Made by a program: the position numbers and the translations under genes | In this document: positions 1 to 5,666 of the stretch, one piece after another | How positions within the stretch are numbered: position 1 is the first letter of the stretch | Layout: the number at the start of each line of letters is the position of its first letter | Origin: JBAXQQ01 sp037131695 | GTDB taxonomy: Bacteria > Armatimonadota > Hebobacteria > CAIYQO01 | DNA length: 6,559 nucleotides | Assembly (NCBI GenBank): GCA_964638715.1 | Contig: CAZWZF010000109.1 | Coordinates: 1 to 6,559 of the forward strand | Reading direction: 5' to 3' | The notes under the pieces: model-generated | Database searches by the model: none | Told to the model about the DNA's origin: nothing | Seen by the model: only the letters and a program-made list of their open reading frames with translations

Positions 1-16
1 AAATTTAAATATTAAT

Positions 17-1303
17 TTATTTTTTATATGTAACCGTATTAGTAATTGTCTTCACAATTTTACCAGATACATCTAATTCGTTTACGACTATGGTAAGTAT
101 ATCTGCAGATCTATTCATAAATGGAACTGTGGTTTTAATAGCATCGGTAGTCCATACACCTTTATCATTTGTTGTTACAGTACTTTCATACAATTTAGAA
201 GCTATCTTAACGATACTATTGACTTCATATTTAATTGTGATATTTACCTTGGTGCCTGCGGTTGCTTCACCGGTTACGATTACTGTGTCGCTGAATGTTC
301 CTTTATCTGTTGGCAAAGTCATGATGAATGCCTTGGTGACTGTGGTCGGTAGCGTTACAACCGGTGGAATTACAACAACCGGTGCTGCCGGCAATACCAT
401 TTTCCAGATATTAGTGGTATTGGGAACCAGGCTCAATGTCAGGGTGTCGCCAGGTTTAACATCAGTATCCTTCATAGTTTTGCCATTGGTATCAACAATG
501 ATGGCATCTGTATTCAACGAATATAGTTTACCATCAGCCATCAGCAATTTTTTATTTGCCAAACCAGCTAATTTGTCGGTTAAAGTTGAAAATACCGCGG
601 CTACCTGGATTCCATTATTGCTCTTATCAAGGGTTACTACTATCTGGTCGCCAGCCTGTAAATCATCAAATTTAGCGGTTTTAACCTGCGGGTCGATTGA
701 CAGCGTTCGGGTGAAGGTGGCGGCCTTGGTTATTTGTACCAGTTTCGGTTCCGCATCGGCAGCGGTTTTTACCAGTAATGCCATTACCGGGGTGCTCATT
801 TTATCGACCAGGGTGCCGGTTACGGTTATTGGTGCAGCGACTGGGACTGTTGCGGCTGCAACAGGCGCAATAGTGATGGCCGCGGTCTGCAGTTTATCAT
901 ACCATTTGATTTCGCCGCCAAACGCCTCTGCCGGGAATCTCAGCGGGACGTAAGTCATATTATTGATCGATGACGGTGGTGTGGACAGGATAACCTGTTT
1001 GTCGTTAATCATGCCGACAGCTTTATTCAGCCACAGGGTAACAACAACTGTGCCGCGAGTAGCAGTAATTTTCTGCGTCGCGCCATCCCAAGCTATTTTG
1101 GCTTCAAGGGCTTCAAAAACGGTGCGCATCGGCAGCAGCAGCGAACCGTTGCGGCTTACCAGTTGTGCTTTCAAATAGTTACCGTTTACCACTACATGCG
1201 GCCCCGGGCTGGCATAAACTTCCTTCGGCAGAGTCACATCCTGCGCGAAAGCCATCGAGAAAACGGCAAGGGAAGCCAATGAAATGAAGAGTTTCTTTAA
1301 CAT
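17..1303 (-). CDS. Exported protein with copper-amine-oxidase-like N-terminal domain and C-terminal bacterial Ig-like domain
   Basis: This is a complete 428-aa protein. It starts at ATG 1303-1301 behind AAGGAGA (1314-1308). Residues 1-20 form a Sec signal peptide (Lys 3-4, a hydrophobic core, AFA before Gln21). Residues about 35-146 match the copper amine oxidase N-terminal-like fold in both halves: LLLPMRTVFEALEAKIAWDG (55-74) and YVPLRFPAEAFGGEIKWYD (118-136). In other bacteria this module is a stand-alone surface domain and implies neither copper binding nor oxidase activity; no oxidase catalytic domain follows. An Ala/Val/Pro linker (147-159) leads to a beta-rich middle (160-305). It holds two similar stretches ending LQAGDQIVVTL and VKPGDTLTLSL, resembling DUF5666-type barrels (tentative). 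A second Pro/Val linker (306-319) precedes a bacterial Ig-like domain (about 323-427; SDTVIVTGEATAGTKVNITI). There is no anchor or sorting motif, so it is probably periplasmic or surface-associated. The exact role is unknown. The domain calls come from reading motifs; the N-terminal one is the firmest. Confidence 0.9.
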   Translation of the reverse strand: MLKKLFISLASLAVFSMAFAQDVTLPKEVYASPGPHVVVNGNYLKAQLVSRNGSLLLPMRTVFEALEAKIAWDGATQKITATRGTVVVTLWLNKAVGMINDKQVILSTPPSSINNMTYVPLRFPAEAFGGEIKWYDKLQTAAITIAPVAAATVPVAAPITVTGTLVDKMSTPVMALLVKTAADAEPKLVQITKAATFTRTLSIDPQVKTAKFDDLQAGDQIVVTLDKSNNGIQVAAVFSTLTDKLAGLANKKLLMADGKLYSLNTDAIIVDTNGKTMKDTDVKPGDTLTLSLVPNTTNIWKMVLPAAPVVVIPPVVTLPTTVTKAFIMTLPTDKGTFSDTVIVTGEATAGTKVNITIKYEVNSIVKIASKLYESTVTTNDKGVWTTDAIKTTVPFMNRSADILTIVVNELDVSGKIVKTITNTVTYKK

Positions 1304-1307
1304 ACTG

Positions 1308-1314
1308 TCTCCTT
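1308..1314 (-). promoter_or_regulatory. Ribosome binding site of the 428-aa gene
   Basis: AAGGAGA on the minus strand lies 4 nt before ATG 1303-1301 (5 nt from the AGGAG core). It supports that start, as does the well-formed signal peptide that begins there. Confidence 0.85.
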
Positions 1315-1344
1315 ATCGGGTACTACTCCCAGAATATATACAAA

Positions 1345-1371
1345 ATTATACCCCATAATAACAGTTTTCAA
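1345..1371 (-). promoter_or_regulatory. Probable sigma-70-type promoter of the 428-aa gene
   Basis: On the minus strand a perfect -10 TATAAT (1350-1345) is preceded, across a short 15-nt spacer, by TTGAAA (1371-1366). A start near 1338 would give a leader of about 35 nt containing the ribosome binding site. The -10 is strong. The spacer is shorter than the usual 17 nt, so the -35 assignment is less certain. This suggests the gene is transcribed independently of the upstream 1173-aa gene. Confidence 0.55.
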
Positions 1372-1409
1372 CAGCAGTTAATGAGAAATTAGGGAATTTT
1401 GTTATTGAA

Positions 1410-1548
1410 GGAAGAATGGGAGTATAAGGGATGATAATTTCAATCGACCGGGGACATGCAAAAATCCGGGCTGCCATTAAAGATATTACCTGGATTAAAT
1501 TTACCGGATTTAACCCAGTCCCATGCATTGCATTCCTCCCATTCCTCC
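1410..1548. repeat. Imperfect inverted repeat filling the intergenic gap
   Basis: The 262-bp gap between the two minus-strand genes is mostly an imperfect palindrome. The outer arms GGAAGAATGGGAGTA (1410-1424) and the reverse complement of 1534-1548 agree at 13 of 15 positions. The inner arms GGGACATGCAAAAATCCGG (1451-1469) and the reverse complement of 1504-1522 agree at 14 of 19. The right arm also contains two tandem copies of ATTCCTCCC (1532-1540 and 1541-1549). The spacing between inner and outer arms differs on the two sides. It could be a decayed mobile repeat or a simple local inverted duplication. No credible gene is seen in the gap. Confidence 0.55.
1460..1511 (-). terminator. Weak candidate terminator downstream of the 1173-aa gene
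   Basis: On the minus strand AAATCCGG (1511-1504) can pair perfectly with CCGGATTT (1469-1462), and the 3' arm runs into five T residues (1464-1460). A shorter alternative pairs AATCC (1496-1492) with GGATT (1467-1463). The loop of the long form is 34 nt, much larger than in a typical intrinsic terminator, and the T-run is short. This is the only terminator-like structure noticed between the two minus-strand genes. Confidence 0.22.
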
Positions 1549-1565
1549 CATAATTCTCAATTAAT

Positions 1566-4500
1566 TTACGGTGTTGTCACCACAAAAGTTACCGGCGTAG
1601 AAGTATAAGTCAGATTTGGGTCGGCGCTGTTCAGGTCGCAGGCGATTACGGTAAAGCTGTATGTTTTCGCTGCTGCCGGCGTGAATGTGTAGGTATTGCT
1701 GCTGGCAAAACTGCGCATTAACGAGGCACCCGCCATGAATTTATACTGAACATTTGCGCCGCCGGTTGCGGTTGCGGTTAAGGTTACCGGCACACCAACT
1801 GTCACTGTATTTAACGGTGATGTAGTTAATGATACCGCAGAAAGTGGTGCCTTAATAGCAAGTGTCGCTGCCGGCGATGTCACCGTTGCATTGGGGTCGG
1901 CTCCGTCTAAGTCGCGCGCGATAACCGTTAGACTGTAAGTCTTAACGACTGCCGGTGTGAATGAAAATGTATTGCTGCTGTTGAAACTGCGCAGCAAAGA
2001 CGCACCTGCCATAAATTTGTATTGGACATTTGCGCCGCCGGCAGGTGTAGCGGTGATTGTCACCGTGGTGTTTGTGGCGACCACATTTAACGGAGTAGTT
2101 ACTGCCGTGACAGCGGAAAGTGCTGGTTTGATGGCGAGAGTTATTACGGCTGAAGTCACCGTCGCATTCGGGTCGACCCCGGCTAAATCGCGGGCGATTA
2201 CTGTGAAACTGTAATTTTTTACAGCTAATGGTGTAAAAGTATAGGTATTGCTGCTGTTGAAACTGCGTATTAATGTGGCACCGGTCATGAATTGGTACTG
2301 AACATTGGCCCCGCCAGTAGTAGCAGCAGTAAGGGTAACCAAATTGCCAACCAGTGATGCATTTAAAGGTGTTGAGATTAATGTTACAGCTGAAAGCGCT
2401 GGTTTTGCCGCGAGAATTACTACTGCTGATGTCATGGTGGCGTTAGGGTCAATTCCGTTTAAATCACGTGCGATAACGGTGAAGTTATAGATTTTTTCAA
2501 CTGCTGGAATAAATGTTAACGTTCTGGCACTGCTGAAACTGCGCATTAATGACGCGCCAGACATAAATTGATATTGCATATTGGCGCCACCGGTGGCGGT
2601 TGCCATTAAAGTCACTGTATTGCCAATCAACACTGCATTTACCGGTGAGCAGCTCATGGTAATTGCTGATAGTGCCGGTGCCACGGTATATGACTTGCTG
2701 CTGGTAACTGTCGCATCCGGGTTGCTGGCGTCAATGTCGCGGGCAACAACGCTAATGGCATGCACTCCGGCAGCATCACCCGGAATAAGCCATGAATAGG
2801 CATTTCCGGGTGCGAAATCTCGCAGTATAACAACACCATCAAGAAACTTATATTGTACCGTAGCGCCGCCGGTTGGCGTGGCGGTTAGGATTATCGTAGT
2901 ACCGATTATTCGTGGTGATGCTAAATTAGTCGTCAAGACAACTTTTGAAAGAGCTTCCGTTATTGTTATGCTCACTGTTGCCGGGGCACTATCAACTTTG
3001 CCGTCATTAACTTTAAAGGTAAAACTATCGGTGCCGGTATATCCGGTTGTCGGGGTATAGGTAATGGCAGGGGCAGATCCAGTTATTGCGCCGTGAGCAG
3101 GAGATGTTGCAACTGTATATAACAGCAAGTCGCCATCAACATCTGATCCGGTTAATGCAATTGATTTTGTCGCATTTTTATTCATCGACAGGTTTTGCGC
3201 ATTGGCAATTGGCGCATGATTAACATCGAGTTCATCAGCACCAATATCAACATGGTCGCCGCTGAGTCGATTGCCGCCATAAATATCGCGCCAACCGGCA
3301 GTGACAGCACTGTCATCACCCGCATCCCGGCACGGAGAGCCGGATTGCAAATGATAATCGCCACCGGCACGATTTACCAGCAGTGGGTCAACATGAATAT
3401 CACTGGCACCCGGGGTAACGCTGACATTGTAATTCGTCGAGTTGTTGTAAACACAATTCTTTGATAAGGTTGCCGCACAATCGCTGGATTTCCAAAGGCC
3501 TACACTATTGAAAGAAATGATATTGTTTGCGATTAAACTCGTCGGTGTTACGGTATAAACACCAATCCCGCAGCCCGTGATGGTGTTATTTATTATTTTA
3601 GCTGCTCCGCCATTAAGTCCATTGCCAGCCGGGACAGAAATAATGTTATTTGCAATCAGGTTACCGACACCGTAAATGCCGTATTGGGCAGTGCCGATTA
3701 TTACATTATTTGTAACGTCAGGACCAGGATATCCCTCTGAATAAACCGCTGCCGACCCGCTGTCAAACTTGTTGTTGGAGATGATTGGCGCGGAACCAAC
3801 TACACAATAAGCGGCATTCCAGCTATTGCCGGTTTTAATGGTAAAGCCATCAAGGATGCATTCATTAGTAACTGCAGATGCAAAAGTAATTCCCTTTTCA
3901 TAGCTAAGAATGGTTGTTCTCAGGCTGGGATTTCTTTCGGTACTTGATGCTTCAGTACCGGCAAACCCGCCGTAAAGATGAATATCATTATTTATGCTGA
4001 TGCTGTCATTTACGCCGGTATAGGTTCCTTCCGCCACCCATATTTCATCGCTGATAGTTGCCGTGCCGACAGCCGCTTTTACACTGCGCATGGCACTGCC
4101 CCAGGATGAGCCATCATTTGCGTCATTGCCGGTTGTTGATACCCGAATTACTTTCTTTATTTTCGGATGATACAACTCTGCAAAGCCGATTCCCCAGGTA
4201 ACTCCCGGCGACATCGGCACAAAATCATACCAGTGGATAGTGGTGTCCCAGGTGTTGTAGCAGGCAAATTTATGAACTCCGCCAATAGTGTCGTACCCGA
4301 ATGCCGGTACAATATGGTCGGTGTTGTTGTCGCCATTAGTATCTACCAGTATCAATACCGGGTAACCGGCGTCAATCTCCGCGACAAACTCGGTCCACCC
4401 CTGGCTGATATTTGACCCCCATTGTTTCGGGGTCACTATTGCGTCGTATGTCGGGTTCATCGTTCTGGTATATGTCCTTATGCCATATCCAATGCCTTTT

Positions 4501-5087
4501 TTTGCAGTTGTCGAGGTGTAAAAAGCAGTCCAGCCATACATAAGGTTGTCTACTGACCATGAAGTACGCAAATAGTCGGCGATACAATTGTTTGCATGCG
4601 CGCCGCCAGTTGTCGATTTATCAGCGAGAACGACCGGGCTATGGGCAATATCGTCTAAAGGCAGGCAGTAATCATCATAATGCTGCTGGCTGGCGATGAC
4701 ACTTTTAACCGCATTATTTTCTATAGACGCGTCAACAGGCATTAGACTGTCAAAACCGCGGGTATCCCAGTAACCCATCAACATGCCGCAGGAAGTTGGG
4801 CCGCAGCCGCGCCACCATTCGCCATAAGCCGGCGGCGTACCGGCTGCCCCGCCGCTGATTGCATATAATGGCCCGACCGCCGACCGCAAAGACCCGTCCG
4901 GCAATATCTCTACCCTGGGTACAGAGACAATAGACCTGGTAAGCGATGTCGCGGTTGATAGCTTATCTGTATACGCGGAGATATTGTTGATAAGAGTAGC
5001 GGCAAATGCCATCCTGGCAAAAGCCAGCGTAAAAATGAAGAAAAGATATATAAAACGCTGATTAACAGCAAATTCCCGGTTTTTCAT
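1566..5087 (-). CDS. Secreted multidomain protein: C39-like cysteine peptidase, beta-helix, cadherin-like domain and five Ig-like repeats
   Basis: This is a complete 1173-aa protein. ATG 5087-5085 is chosen because GGAG lies 5 nt upstream and a clean signal peptide follows (residues 1-29, cut after RMAFA). An open frame extends 34 codons further upstream but lacks a ribosome binding site. Residues about 85-305 are a C39-like papain-fold peptidase: the nucleophile motif GCGPTSCGMLMGYWD (94-108, probable Cys95), DHIVPAFGYD (257-266, probable His258) and CYNTWDTTIHW (276-286, Asn278 as probable third residue). Residues about 312-620 look like a right-handed beta-helix of the 'choice-of-anchor Q' type: GNDANDGSSWGSA, LYGGFAGTEASSTERNP, many N-N-x-I turns, closing DYHLQSGSPCRDAGD and VDIGADE. 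Residues 623-709 form a cadherin-like domain with a DVDGD calcium-type motif (649-653). Five Ig-like repeats (713-1173) end at the stop. No C-terminal anchor is visible. Substrate and partners are unknown; it is likely a secreted or surface adhesin-like peptidase. Confidence 0.93.
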   Translation of the reverse strand: MKNREFAVNQRFIYLFFIFTLAFARMAFAATLINNISAYTDKLSTATSLTRSIVSVPRVEILPDGSLRSAVGPLYAISGGAAGTPPAYGEWWRGCGPTSCGMLMGYWDTRGFDSLMPVDASIENNAVKSVIASQQHYDDYCLPLDDIAHSPVVLADKSTTGGAHANNCIADYLRTSWSVDNLMYGWTAFYTSTTAKKGIGYGIRTYTRTMNPTYDAIVTPKQWGSNISQGWTEFVAEIDAGYPVLILVDTNGDNNTDHIVPAFGYDTIGGVHKFACYNTWDTTIHWYDFVPMSPGVTWGIGFAELYHPKIKKVIRVSTTGNDANDGSSWGSAMRSVKAAVGTATISDEIWVAEGTYTGVNDSISINNDIHLYGGFAGTEASSTERNPSLRTTILSYEKGITFASAVTNECILDGFTIKTGNSWNAAYCVVGSAPIISNNKFDSGSAAVYSEGYPGPDVTNNVIIGTAQYGIYGVGNLIANNIISVPAGNGLNGGAAKIINNTITGCGIGVYTVTPTSLIANNIISFNSVGLWKSSDCAATLSKNCVYNNSTNYNVSVTPGASDIHVDPLLVNRAGGDYHLQSGSPCRDAGDDSAVTAGWRDIYGGNRLSGDHVDIGADELDVNHAPIANAQNLSMNKNATKSIALTGSDVDGDLLLYTVATSPAHGAITGSAPAITYTPTTGYTGTDSFTFKVNDGKVDSAPATVSITITEALSKVVLTTNLASPRIIGTTIILTATPTGGATVQYKFLDGVVILRDFAPGNAYSWLIPGDAAGVHAISVVARDIDASNPDATVTSSKSYTVAPALSAITMSCSPVNAVLIGNTVTLMATATGGANMQYQFMSGASLMRSFSSARTLTFIPAVEKIYNFTVIARDLNGIDPNATMTSAVVILAAKPALSAVTLISTPLNASLVGNLVTLTAATTGGANVQYQFMTGATLIRSFNSSNTYTFTPLAVKNYSFTVIARDLAGVDPNATVTSAVITLAIKPALSAVTAVTTPLNVVATNTTVTITATPAGGANVQYKFMAGASLLRSFNSSNTFSFTPAVVKTYSLTVIARDLDGADPNATVTSPAATLAIKAPLSAVSLTTSPLNTVTVGVPVTLTATATGGANVQYKFMAGASLMRSFASSNTYTFTPAAAKTYSFTVIACDLNSADPNLTYTSTPVTFVVTTP
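1569..2951 (-). repeat. Five tandem in-frame Ig-like repeats of 92-93 codons
   Basis: The units start at residues 713, 806, 898, 990 and 1082 (DNA 2951, 2672, 2396, 2120 and 1844, running downwards). The first unit is 93 codons and the other four are exactly 92 codons (276 bp) each. The last ends at the final sense codon. Each reads LSxVT, then a VTLTATxxGGANVQY core, a KFMxGASLxRSF turn, TYTFTP, a YSFTVIARDL strand and DPNATVTS. The family resembles bacterial Ig-like/Y_Y_Y-type beta sandwiches. Unit 1 is the most divergent (RDFAPGNAYSWLIPGDAAG). Units 4 and 5 look most alike by eye. In unit 5 the conserved Arg of IARDL is replaced by Cys1150. Confidence 0.9.
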
Positions 5088-5092
5088 ATTAA

Positions 5093-5096
5093 CTCC
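5093..5096 (-). promoter_or_regulatory. Ribosome binding site that decides the start of the 1173-aa gene
   Basis: GGAG on the minus strand lies 5 nt before ATG 5087-5085. Neither the in-frame ATG eight codons upstream (5111) nor the TTG at 5189 has a comparable site, so 5087 is preferred. No convincing -35/-10 pair was found upstream; TACAAT at 5139-5134 is a possible -10 but has no good -35. Confidence 0.7.
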
Positions 5097-5180
5097 ACAA
5101 AATAAAGACATTTTAAGTTTATTCCATATCTGTATTGTAATTTTACCAGAAAACGAGAAGAAGAGAGAAGAGTTTTCGAT

Positions 5181-5204
5181 AAATGGCAAATGGCAAATGG
5201 CAAA
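5181..5204. repeat. Heptamer tandem array AAATGGC
   Basis: Three perfect copies of AAATGGC (5181-5187, 5188-5194, 5195-5201) are followed by a partial AAA. The array lies in the putative leader or promoter region of the minus-strand 1173-aa gene. Short perfect arrays like this are prone to slippage and may vary in copy number between strains. Confidence 0.9.
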
Positions 5205-5220
5205 TTAATTAAAAATGCAA

Positions 5221-5245
5221 AATTAAAAATTAAAAATTAAAAATT
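5221..5245. repeat. AT-only heptamer tandem array AATTAAA
   Basis: Three perfect copies of AATTAAA are followed by AATT, again with a 7-nt period. Only 16 nt separate it from the AAATGGC array. It adjoins the REP-like hairpin at 5259. Confidence 0.9.
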
Positions 5246-5258
5246 GGAACAACTCTCA

Positions 5259-5303
5259 GGGACTGACACCGAGTGGCGAAGCCAGGATGGTGTCTGTACC
5301 ATC
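5259..5303. repeat. REP-like palindromic hairpin
   Basis: GGGACTGACACC (5259-5270) can pair with GGTGTCTGTACC (5289-5300) at 10 of 12 positions. Inside this, TGGC (5274-5277) and GCCA (5281-5284) form a perfect 4-bp stem with a GAA loop, separated from the outer stem by GAG and GGAT. An alternative hairpin pairs GATGGT (5286-5291) with ACCATC (5298-5303) perfectly. The GC-rich double hairpin stands out from AT-rich surroundings. It resembles repetitive extragenic palindromes of the kind mobilised by RAYT transposases; that assignment is inference, as no transposase gene is present here. Confidence 0.6.
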
Positions 5304-5418
5304 GGGATTTGCAAAAGCCTCTAAAAATAAACATTTCGATTTCGGTCGTGCTGACGACTTCAAACGAGTTTAGAAAACGAATAAGCGAAAGTCCTTTATT
5401 AATTAAATCCTGATTTAT

Positions 5419-5497
5419 AAATGCTGATGCCAGTGAGAGGAACGAGTTAAAATCCCTTGTTTTTTTCAACAGGTATCAGCATTTTTGTATATGCTGA
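5419..5497. repeat. Nested inverted repeats sharing one arm
   Basis: AAATGCTGATGCC (5419-5431) and GGTATCAGCATTT (5472-5484) are complementary at 12 of 13 positions. The same right arm also pairs perfectly through TCAGCAT (5476-5482) with ATGCTGA (5491-5497), giving a 7-bp stem with an 8-nt loop. The two structures exclude each other. No T-run follows the second hairpin, so it is not a standard intrinsic terminator. The cluster lies 64 bp upstream of the prepilin -35 box. Confidence 0.6.
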
Positions 5498-5560
5498 AAT
5501 ATCTAAATAACAATCTTCATATTTTGTAATCATATTATTGGGTATTTCCTCGAAAAACTG

Positions 5561-5588
5561 TTGACACAGTTGATATAGCGGGTATAAT
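5561..5588 (+). promoter_or_regulatory. Consensus sigma-70-type promoter of the prepilin gene
   Basis: A perfect TTGACA (5561-5566) and a perfect TATAAT (5583-5588) are separated by 16 nt. A transcription start near 5595 would give a leader of about 70 nt. Such a close match to consensus suggests strong housekeeping-sigma transcription of the prepilin gene. Confidence 0.82.
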
Positions 5589-5600
5589 ATTTAACAGATA

Positions 5601-5653
5601 TATAATTAAACCGGTATACAGTCATCGGTTCAATTTATGACTGATAAATTATA
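5601..5653 (+). promoter_or_regulatory. Potentially structured leader (hairpin or H-type pseudoknot) before the prepilin ribosome binding site
   Basis: AACCG (5609-5613) can pair with CGGTT (5626-5630), and CAGTCAT (5619-5625) pairs perfectly with ATGACTG (5637-5643). The arms interleave in H-type pseudoknot order: stems of 5 and 7 bp, a 5-nt first loop, no gap between stems and a 6-nt last loop. Alternatively the first stem extends to 10 positions with one mismatch (5604-5613 with 5626-5635), making a single hairpin. An outer AT-only helix is possible between 5601-5607 and 5647-5653, abutting the Shine-Dalgarno sequence. It matches no riboswitch class I recognise. Confidence 0.35.
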
Positions 5654-5660
5654 AAGGAGG
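5653..5660 (+). promoter_or_regulatory. Ribosome binding site of the prepilin gene
   Basis: AAAGGAGG is followed by a 6-nt spacer (TCTAAT) and ATG at 5667. It is a near-ideal Shine-Dalgarno sequence and fixes the start codon. Confidence 0.95.
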
Positions 5661-5666
5661 TCTAAT

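Larger units (their letters stand above)
5088..5666. other. Divergent, repeat-rich intergenic region
   Basis: This 579-bp stretch separates the divergently transcribed 1173-aa and prepilin genes. From left to right it holds the leader of the minus-strand gene, two heptamer arrays (5181-5204 and 5221-5245), a REP-like hairpin (5259-5303), a block of about 115 bp (5304-5418) in which I recognise nothing, nested inverted repeats (5419-5497), and the prepilin promoter and leader (5561-5666). A minus-strand reading frame across 5230-5469 begins with TTG, lacks a ribosome binding site and ends in low-complexity sequence, so it is not called as a gene. Confidence 0.7.

Noticed and set aside
90..953. 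A 287-codon plus-strand reading frame
   Set aside because: It is antisense to the 428-aa gene, which has a signal peptide, recognisable domains and a ribosome binding site. The plus frame has none of these and is a composition effect.
1346..1528. A 60-codon minus-strand frame with GGGAGG 6 nt before its ATG
   Set aside because: The apparent ribosome binding site is part of the repeated GGGAGGAAT motif. The frame lies inside the inverted repeat, ends in the -10 box of the next gene and shows no recognisable protein features.
1569..1640. C-terminal sorting signal (PEP-CTERM, LPXTG or T9SS-type) on the 1173-aa protein
   Set aside because: The protein stops at the end of Ig-like unit 5 with FVVTTP; there is no extra helix, basic tail or sorting motif.
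1957..2799. Three similar plus-strand frames (1957-2214, 2305-2490, 2581-2799)
   Set aside because: They are antisense to the Ig-like repeats and resemble each other only because the 276-bp repeats do.
1569..2951. CRISPR-like or satellite array
   Set aside because: The 276-bp periodicity is in frame and encodes Ig-like domains; there are no short identical repeats with unique spacers.
5088..5189. Upstream extension of the 1173-aa gene to a TTG at 5189 or an ATG at 5111
   Set aside because: Neither start has a ribosome binding site, the extension would bury the signal peptide, and the TTG falls in the AAATGGC array.
5230..5469. A 79-codon minus-strand frame
   Set aside because: It has a TTG start without a ribosome binding site, crosses the REP-like hairpin and the AATTAAA array, and matches no family I recognise.
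5476..5497. Intrinsic terminator
   Set aside because: The 7-bp hairpin is not followed by a T-run on either strand, and no gene ends nearby.
5601..5653. Known riboswitch (preQ1, c-di-GMP/GEMM) in the prepilin leader
   Set aside because: I could not find the conserved core sequences of these classes; only generic complementary stretches are present.
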